A stretch of DNA of 64,000 bases from Hippasteria phrygiana (lineage: Eukaryota > Echinodermata > Asteroidea > Valvatida > Goniasteridae): the NCBI GenBank assembly GCA_037893225.1, contig JAZGUH010000070.1, forward strand, positions 868,001 to 932,000, in the 5' to 3' direction. A program made the translations under genes and the position numbers. Shown piece after piece: positions 56,530 to 64,000 of the stretch (positions are counted from its first letter, which is position 1; every line of letters begins with the position of its first letter). The notes under the pieces were generated by a model. The model worked only from the letters and a program-made list of their open reading frames with translations. It searched no databases and had not been told where the DNA came from.

Positions 56530-58726
56530 TTTTTACTGAATTATTACTAAATACCTTACTAGAGTGTAAGTTAATAGCAGTCTCAATCATCCTGTGAAAT
56601 GATGGCACCAGGTGTGCTGTCGTTGTGAAGAAAAGTGGAAATTTATATCTGGAAAACTGCCCTGTGGCCTTTAGTCAAGGCGCGCGTGGCTACCCGGACG
56701 AGTGGCACGTCCCGGGCATGCTAGACTTGATTTAAAGTCCGAGATCGCGGTTATTTTTTTGTCTGCATCAGCCACGCCAAACGTCATTACCACTCGCGAT
56801 CGGGCTCGCGATCTCGGACTTGACCCTTTCGTGATATGGGATATTCATGTATTCATAACAAATTTACATAATAAAACAGAGGCCCATATATGAGATGGCC
56901 AACCAGAAGGACACAACAACCGTGTAGGCCGCGTCCATTACCAATAGGTTACAATACAGTTCTGTTACACTGTTCAGTCTCAAATTTGTATGATACTTGG
57001 CACAATGGCACGTAATGGTATTTAAAACCTATAGCTAAATCATATTAGATCTTATATTAGTAGAAACAAATACCAAATTAAATACGTGATTGTTAGTTTT
57101 TGTTACTAGACGAAAAACGCGTTACCTACCTATAGACTAATCCGACGAACAAAATTTAAAATTAGAAGCCATCTTTAGGTACCCAATCAACCGGTACCAT
57201 ACACGCGCGCTCGTTATACGCGCGCACACATTGTGCCTTTGACCAATAGGCTAGGTCAAAAGTAAACACGTTCCAAAATAATGTAGCGCCTATGAAGCGC
57301 GCGCGAGCGCTGTACCGCCCGATTGGGTGGCTTCTAACAGTTCGTCGGATTAGTGGAATCGTCCAGTAATTCTCCTGGTTTGAATATTCATGTTATAGTT
57401 TTGGCGATTCCGACCAATCAGCTTGTTCCGTCCACTTTTGGACTAATTCGCCATAGGGTGTGTACCATCCTCGACTCCATGGGCGCGTGTGCGTTCCTTC
57501 ACTAACCCCTGGCCGTGAGGAATACGCTAACGACGCTGACTGGCTATTCGAAATGAATTATTATGTACTGAAAGTGAACCGCGCGCGTAATCCGAATGTT
57601 GAACGCCCCGTGTGCGCTCGCGTCCGCGTTAACATCCTGTTCGTCACGTCACATCAGCAAAACGCTTTTTTTCCATTATCAAGACAAGGCCACTAGTCTT
57701 GGTGGCTACGATAAACGATATGGATTTTTTCTGGTCAGGAAATACATGTATTTTATGTTTAAACAGAGATAGAAAAGGCACACATATTATAAATTCGAGT
57801 CGAGGCCGGAAATCAAAATTGTTCCAATCGATAATAAATTTACTCATTTATCCAGTTCAAGAAAGCAGCTCATTCTCAATGACAGTGTTTGCCGCCGCTG
57901 CAGAAGATGCATCGAAAGGTTTGACAAATTTGCGAAAACAGCTGAGAAAAACATTTGGAAAATTACACAACTGACATCCGGCGATAATGGGCGGAAACGG
58001 TCATGACGGTCGTCATACTTTTCCTTCCTCCCGATCCCACCAGGCCGGCTGTTACTACTATATACTCAGTGCAGTGTTAGATTTAACGTCAGGCGGGAAA
58101 AACATTAGGCATCATTATTAGGAGCTAATCACATCCTTCCAAAAGATTGATTCTACAAATAAAACCTTCCTACTAAAAACACTGCGTCGCGCGTTAAACA
58201 CATCGACTGCAGTCCTAATTACCTATGTGGGATATGGTAATTACACAATTCCAGGGGTTAAGATCGCGCAAGGCATGGTGGGAAAACATGGCGCCGCAAG
58301 ATCGTACCCATGGTAACGAGGTTGGGTGTGTACAAACCGTGAACGACATTCCCAAGTCTGTGATCGTGATCCAAGGTTAACTCACAAAAGGCGCAAGAGG
58401 GCGCTATTTCCGGCACTATTCTGTGATTGTATTGGCTATCAGGCCGACAAAAACCACGATCACAGACTTGGAACCAAGTCTACGGGCATGCTGGCATTCG
58501 GGCCGGGCCGCGTCACGCGTCCATGTAGCCAACGCGCGCCTTGACTAAAGGCTATCATCCGCCCGACGGTTGAAAACGAGCGCCGTTTTTCTCTCGTTTT
58601 TTCGCCATCAAACAACACAAAATTTTGAACAGGTCAGTGGAACGATATTTCCTACAAAATACTAACCCCCAAATCCGCCCATTTCTGAAAATTGCAACAA
58701 TGACCAATCATGTACACTACCTTTAA
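56530..58726. mobile_element. 2.2-kb parent of the element at 36591
   Basis: The right end CATGTACACTACCTTTAA (TTAA at 58723-58726) and the left about 215 bp match the two halves of 36591-37050, inverted. The interior 56745-58520 holds CpG-rich sequence and two internal inverted pairs (GTCCGAGATCGCGGT / ATCTCGGACT at 56737-56820; CAAGTCTGTGATCGTGATC / GATCACAGACTTGG at 58352-58472). A 91-codon frame at 57699-57974 shows no known domain. No transposase was recognised. Lies just upstream of MTMR14 exon 1. Confidence 0.6.
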
Positions 58727-58957
58727 GTGGGCATTAGCCAAAGCGAGGGGGACAGGAAAGTTGAGGGAACCAACCTGTTATTCGCATGCAGGCGTGCTCG
58801 CTCGCGCAAAGCGAAGCCTGTCTCATACCAGTACCATGGAGGAAGGTTTGTTCCTTCCTCCATGCTCATACTGTGCTTGCTTCAGCTTTAGCTTTCCGCG
58901 CGACATGATCATACCATTTTAACTTTGTTTGACTGATTTATTATGTGTTTAATAGCT

Positions 58958-59042
58958 GGCCTCGGCCTCTGACGTTGTGGCCTCGGCCTCTGTGTGTGGC
59001 CTCGGAGGTTGTGGCCTCGGCCTTGGAGGTTGTGGCCTTGAC
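58958..59042. repeat. TGTGGCCTCGGCCTCT minisatellite
   Basis: Five irregular copies of a 15-20-bp unit built on GTGGCCTCGGCCT. No coding potential. Confidence 0.75.
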
Positions 59043-59099
59043 TACAACACTGTTATATACATGCCTGAGAAAAGGTTGCATGACCGTGTGCGTGTTCGT

Positions 59100-60580
59100 A
59101 CACTTTTATTGTTTATTAGCCAATTTACTGTTATGCCTGAAAAAAGTTGAATGACCGTGTGGGTGCGTGTTCGCTGTCACAGCGATCTTTCTTCAATTCT
59201 AGTCTTTTGTTGTGCCTGGGTGCACAGAAAGGCCATGTGCTAAAGTTTAGTTGCTGATCAGTTCTGTGCAATACCCTGCTGAAACCTGCTTTTTACTGTT
59301 GACATTGCTGGCTGCACTTGATTGTGTAATGCACTGCCCTAACCCCCTTCAACGTTTTTCATGTGTTCCTGCTAAATCCAACAATTACCAACAAAACTTA
59401 AATGAGACGCCTGCTGAAACCAACAAAATACAACAGGTATTTGTTTGTATGATGAGCCCTGCCAAATCCAACAAAATCCAACATAAATTCTTCTAGAAGT
59501 CTGCTTCCACCCTTCTAAATACGCCAAAATCCATAGCTGCTGCCCTGTTGAATACAACAATATCCAACACCATGTATTTTGTGTTGAACTGCTATAAAAT
59601 CCAACAAAATACAACAACGTTTTACCATTGTTGGATTTTGTTTAATTTAGCAGGGTTAATTATCTGACAGTAGAGATATTGTTAGCAATACACGAGCCAT
59701 ATATCGGGGCCCATGATTTTCTGCTGAAATGTGAAAGTAAAGTGAAATAACCATAACAATATAATGTGATAAGCTTGTTGATGGAAATGACCTGAAAATA
59801 TTATTGATATATAATCGATAACAGTTCGGAGGGGTCTGAAAGATTCGAATCCTAGCAGAATCTTTCTCTATAAGCATGGAGGAATGCTCCAAGGCTAAAA
59901 AGCTTTTTTGGGGATGGGAAGTCCCCTTCCCCCACTTTGTTACATTTTCTTGTTTTGCATTTATATGTAACAGTTTCTTTTACAACACAGACTTCTGTGA
60001 TCGTAAATATCAAATGCATGTACATTATATACACTTTTAATGTTAGCCAATTTACTGTTATGCCTGAGAAAAGGTTGCATGACCGTGTGGGTGTTCGCTA
60101 TCACAGCGATCTTTCTTAAATTCTAGTCTTTTGTTGTGTCTGGGCGCACAGAAATGCCAGGTGCTAAAGTTGGAATCTGGAATCTGCTCTTCACTGTTGC
60201 TGCACTTGATTGTGTAATGCAATGGTTAAACCCTAACCCCCTTCAACGTTTTATGCATTAAACACATTGAATTCAAGGTCTGTGGGTAATTCTGCATGTT
60301 GTGGGTTCGAGCCCAGTCCTGGGCTATAGCACTTCTACCTTAATATGGGAAGAGGCATTATTAATGCCTTGCAGTGGACTAGTTCCCATCCCGATCCTAT
60401 TCATACTGTCAAGAGATTATTAACTGGTCTTGTTTCAGTGTGAGGGGCTGGTTCTTCCACATAATCCTCTGTAGCTCACACCTCGAGTGCCCTAGGGCTT
60501 GTGATGGGCGATTTACATTAAAAAAATGCAACAGGTATTTGTTTGTATGAGCCCTGCCAAATCCAACAAAATCCAAAAGG
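59100..60580. repeat. Local direct duplication
   Basis: 59110-59345 (GCCAATTTACTGTTATGCCT, CGCTGTCACAGCGATCTTTC, TTCTAGTCTTTTGTTGTGCC, AACCCCCTTCAACGTTTT) recurs at 60045-60255. CAACAGGTATTTGTTTGTAT plus GAGCCCTGCCAAATCCAAC recurs at 59434 and 60531. The intervening 59345-59660 is rich in CCAACAAAATCCAACA and is bounded by CCCTAACCC and CAGGGTTAA. A tRNA-like B box GGGTTCGAGCCC lies at 60304-60315. Confidence 0.7.
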
Positions 60581-61480
60581 AAGCAATTGAAGCTGGGGAG
60601 GAGGAGACCTCACTTAGTTGTTGAAAGGCATTCAAAGACTCAGTGTGGTTGCAGTACCTCTTAAATCTAGAACCTCTTTTGAAAACTTATTTACCTGTGC
60701 TTCACATTTGTCTTCTTTTTTTGTCCCCCTGAGCCATCCTCCTAATAGCAGAGCATCCTGACATCCAGGAAAAGATGGCTGCAGAAATGGACGATGTCCT
60801 CCATGGACGACAGGGGCTCCTTACCATTCGGAGGCCACCGTTTTGTGTTCCCCACTGTGTGATGACTGAAACCACTTTGAAAGGGTGTCATCCTCTCTGC
60901 ATATAACCGTCTTTGTACTTGAAATAGCCGAGTAAAGGTAGTGATGAAAATGCTCCTTGTTCCAGTTACATTTGGAACAATCCTGAGAGCATAATGGTAC
61001 ATTCCTGTTGCCACTGGGAGCAGCCAGGTTATACACCACACAATCTTGTATGGAAACACTGGTCTACGCGCATGCTAATACCATGTTACTCCCAAAAAAG
61101 TGAGTTCAAAAGGGAATAAGAAAATTCCTCTGTGCACTCATTGCAGCCTCAAAACAATAGAATTAATTTCGTCAGTGAGACACGTCTTTTGATTTCAAAG
61201 CTGTAAATGCCTTTATTGAATAATTCCCCAAACTCCCATGTTCAATAATGCATAATAATTTTATTAAATTGTACTGCATGTATATTTGTACAGTATAGTT
61301 TTCTAACGCTGTTACTTATATATTTTCATCATTCTAAATTGTATACACACCAAGAATATAATCAGTGATCCGTTGAAAAAGGAATGTGGTTAAAATAAAT
61401 GACAACTGTGCGTTGTTAGATTGGTTTTGCCCTTGAATTTCGGAAGCCAAGTTGCCACATACATCAGTGGTGTTACTATT
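60580..61480. other. Unassigned intergenic sequence
   Basis: A 105-codon frame on - at 60742-61059 (MFPYKIVWCITWLLPVATGM...) has no recognisable domain and no splice partners. Nothing else is supportable. Confidence 0.4.
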
Positions 61481-61490
61481 GGCCCTTTCT

Positions 61491-61582
61491 ATACAGGGTG
61501 AACCTAAAAAACAAAACCGAAAAAAGGTTACTATTCCAAAATAGGTTTGTTTTGGTTTTTTTAGGTTCATCCTGTATAACCC
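61491..61582. mobile_element. Minimal mariner-like foldback
   Basis: CTATACAGGGTGAACCTAAA and TTTAGGTTCATCCTGTATA are inverted ends about 90 bases apart with TA at the borders. ACAGGGTG-type ends suggest a mariner-derived MITE. Confidence 0.65.
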
Positions 61583-61993
61583 TTCATTTAACATTAATTT
61601 TTGGCACTTGGGCGATTCTGTAGAAAAGTTGCCTTATTTAAATTACGACTTGCTCCTAAATGATTGCAGTTGCTAAAAACATGATCATAGGATGTAAGTT
61701 GAACTTACTAAGTTCTCACAAATTGTTTGGAACAAGAACAAGACAACTTGATACATTAACTTCCACTAATAACTAAGAAAGCTGAAGCTAAATTGACTAT
61801 CAAATTATATTCCTGTCAATACATTTAAATTAAATTTAAAAAAATATCAAATTGTATGTTATTTTTATGTCTACATTCTTTACAACTCTTTTCACAGCAC
61901 ACCATGACTACTCAACTTTGATGTAACTACATGATGATTAAACTCAATATTTCACGCCCAATTTTATTTTTCATTTGTCATAATATGCTATAT

Positions 61994-62377
61994 AAGTCAT
62001 TCTATAAATTTGTGGTCCAAAAGTGTGACATTTTTTTTAGTGTCCCTGTTACACCTGACCTGTGTAATTTCTAATCAAGTATCATTAAAACTGACTCCAC
62101 ACTATTTTTAGCCGCATCGCAGACGGGGCTCTATAAGCACTTAAGCGTTATTCTTCTTGCGACAAGGCTCAACAAAAGAGGGCACTACAACATTTACTAC
62201 GCTTTGGACAATGCGGCTCCTGCACGAATTCGTGCTTGTTTACTTGTTTGGCAGGTACTTTGCTTTACATAATCACTCTTGGAGATATAAGGCATTGAAG
62301 AATGTGTCCGGAATTGAAAAATCTTATACATTGTAAATGTCACACTTTTGGACCCCAAATTTATAGAATGACCCATA
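61994..62377. mobile_element. MITE family 'GGGTCATTCT', copy 2, with nested insert
   Basis: GTCATTCTATAAATTTGTGG to AATTTATAGAATGACCC matches 39764-40019. About 130 bases at 62109-62242, beginning AGCCGCATCGCAGACGGGG, are absent from the first copy and so are a later insertion; its own ends GCCGCAT and ATGCGGC pair. Confidence 0.7.
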
Positions 62378-62794
62378 TACCTACATGGACAAAAATGGCA
62401 TTTTTAAATGGCATCTATCTACATGTTGTAAACAGCAAGCACCTATTGTCATTGAAATCTGGCTAATTCACTTTAAATAATTAGTATATTATGACTGGTC
62501 CGAGCTTTTTGTAACAAGCCTCAATTCTGGACTATTAATGTATCGGATATAGATGACATTCGTTGTTGTGAACTTCAAGTTTTCTTGGCTAGTTTAGAAT
62601 AAACCAACGTAATCCAATGAGCTTTTTATGCACTACAGTGTACATGTATTAATAATTTTCTGTCAACACCCAAACATTTGGTGCACAGGATCAACTTCGG
62701 AGGAAAGATGGTAATATAAGCATCCCCCAAGGTAATCAAATCAATCCTGTGCATCAAGTCTGTCATTGCCGCGCATTATGCTTTTGACAATGAG

Positions 62795-62970
62795 AGACTT
62801 TTGAGACACTGGTGGCAGCAGACATGCTGGTCCCTTTCCATTGTTCTCACTGGCCGTGCGCACGCTCGGAACAATGCGCGCACGCTCGGAACAATGCGCG
62901 CACGCTCGGAACAATGCGCGCACCAGTACACCTGCTGCCACCAGCATCTCAAATGTCTCCCATTTCTGAT
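62795..62970. repeat. Foldback with 20-bp internal repeats
   Basis: TGGTGGCAGCAG (62810-62821) pairs with CTGCTGCCACCA (62932-62943). Between them lie three perfect copies of GCGCACGCTCGGAACAAT. Frames across it (CSERARIVPSVRA repeats) are artefacts of the repeat. Confidence 0.7.
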
Positions 62971-63297
62971 ATTATGTGTCTGCCGGCGAAGACCGAGCAT
63001 CCTGTGTATTTCTGAAAGATGTAAAGCTTTGCACGGTGGAATGTTGCAACAGTGAGGTTTTGGTTAACACACTGAGGTAAACTGACCACCAGCAGTAGAA
63101 TCCTGTGAATGCAACTTGCAAAATACTGTCCAATGACCTAAATTGTAATTCTGCATGGAACTAGTAAAACCTAAGCAAAGTTTGAGTTGTCTAATGATTA
63201 ACTGATCAATTATGAGGACAGACAGCATACTGTCAACACTGAAAACACGTTCTCACCACCATTTTTTTCAGAACCACATTTCGACGGTCCTTTGGAA

Positions 63298-63899
63298 TTA
63301 GAAGCGCTTCTTCACACAGACCTCAACCTCATCAAAGGGTTGGTGAGTGAAGCTTCCAGTTTCGTTCAACTTCAACAGGTCTTCATTCTCCTTCCCCGGT
63401 ACTTTGTAGAAGGTGTACCGGCTGAACAGCCAGCTGAAGAGTAGAAAGACTTCCTTCTTCGCGAAGTCTTCCCCGAGGCAGACACGACGTCCGGCGCTGA
63501 AGGGAAGAAAACTCTCCGGGAGTTTGCCGAACAGCTGTCCATTGTCGTTCAGAAAACGTTCTAAAAAATGTAATAGAACAGCACTCAGATACTGATGGCA
63601 GGCAACATTGTAAAAGTTTACTAGCAAAAATTCACAGGCATTCTCGGGCAAAAATCAATCCCACGACTTCCTGCTAATTAATGCAGACATCTTGAGCATG
63701 TCAGGGCCGGCTGACTGATGAGTCCAATATAACAGCAGGTACAGTGCAATCAGTGTCAGATATTGAAATGGCATTTACCCTGATTAAAATAAGTTCATAC
63801 CTGGTCTGAATTTGTCTGGCTCCTCCCACTCGTTAGGGTTGAAGTGAAGAGCAAGATGGTTTATCATTACTGTGGTATCCTTCGGGAGTTTATAGCCGC
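63298..63899 (-). CDS. Cytochrome P450, last two coding exons (gene continues past the right edge)
   Basis: Exon 63801-63899 encodes GGYKLPKDTTVMINHLALHF then NPNEWEEPDKFRP, the PERF region of P450s. Phase 1 joins exon 63298-63560, which encodes ERFLNDNG, the haem-binding signature FSAGRRVCLGE with its cysteine ligand, a conserved KKEVFLLFSWLF helix, and VCVKKRF then TAA. The layout and motifs fit CYP clan 2 (CYP1/2/17-like) microsomal monooxygenases, which oxidise steroids or foreign compounds; the substrate is not predictable. Both splice sites are GT/AG. Roughly the N-terminal 75-80% of the enzyme lies beyond the window. Confidence 0.88.
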
Positions 63900-64000
63900 C
63901 TGGTAAAGGAAATTATCCAAAATGGCATGACGATTCAAATTCTACAAGACACTGAATCAAGCTTGAAGGATATCTTATGATTCTTGTATATTTGCGACAG

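Noticed and set aside
57699..57974. 91-codon frame ending ASKGLTNLRKQLRKTFGKLHN
   Set aside because: Lies inside the 2.2-kb element; plausible composition but no domain or homologue recognised.
60742..61059. 105-codon frame on -
   Set aside because: No recognisable family, no splice partners, and surrounded by repeats.
62741..63055. Frames with CSERARIVPSVRA repeats
   Set aside because: Explained by a short tandem repeat inside a foldback.

Overview
The window looks like a metazoan nuclear genome: low-GC, intron-rich, and packed with short inverted-repeat transposons. No organism is named by the sequence. A vertebrate-like 19-exon MTMR14, an EFCAB10 gene, a CYP clan-2 P450, tRNA-headed SINEs and frequent TACATGTA words suggest a marine invertebrate, perhaps a deuterostome such as an echinoderm. 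That placement is inference.

Three host genes and one gene-like cassette can be supported. (1) EFCAB10 on + (four exons, 11443-18519, 134 aa) is a small protein with an RIIa/DPY-30-like N-terminus and a degenerate EF-hand. (2) MTMR14 on - (19 exons, 56079 down to 24642, 599 aa) is a phosphoinositide 3-phosphatase with the active site HCISGWDR. I rebuilt every exon with matching phases; one intron uses a GC donor. (3) The last two coding exons of a cytochrome P450 lie on - (63298-63899), and the rest of that gene is beyond the right edge. (4) A complete THAP zinc-finger reading frame (47776-48174, -) sits in MTMR14 intron 1, inside a TTAA-flanked inverted-repeat unit. Its splice donor is in phase with MTMR14 exon 2.

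Layout: 1-3950 holds three MITE-like elements in otherwise featureless DNA. 3955-10063 is a striking array of hairpins, CRE-type palindromes (TGACGTCATGATGACGTCA) and repeated blocks, with three hairpin+CTAGT ends that resemble Helitron 3' ends. 10279-11001 holds two more MITEs. EFCAB10 intron 1 holds a three-layer nest: a foldback/MULE-like element (9-bp target duplication) inside an element with 16-bp repeat termini (8-bp duplication) inside a LINE reverse-transcriptase fragment. 18520-24640 is intergenic, with MITEs, SINEs and minisatellites. MTMR14 introns carry most of the MITE families, plus hAT-like elements at 28055-29165 and 49347-52182, the latter with a perfect 8-bp duplication. 56080-63297 is intergenic, with a 2.2-kb element, a local duplication and more foldbacks.

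The genes do not form an operon or an evident pathway. What unifies the window is dense, repeatedly nested non-autonomous DNA transposons, many sharing telomere-like TTAACCC ends or TTAAAGG ends. Exon calls rest on conserved protein sequence recalled for the families and on splice-site phase. Repeat boundaries are read by eye, and family names for most MITEs are not known to me.
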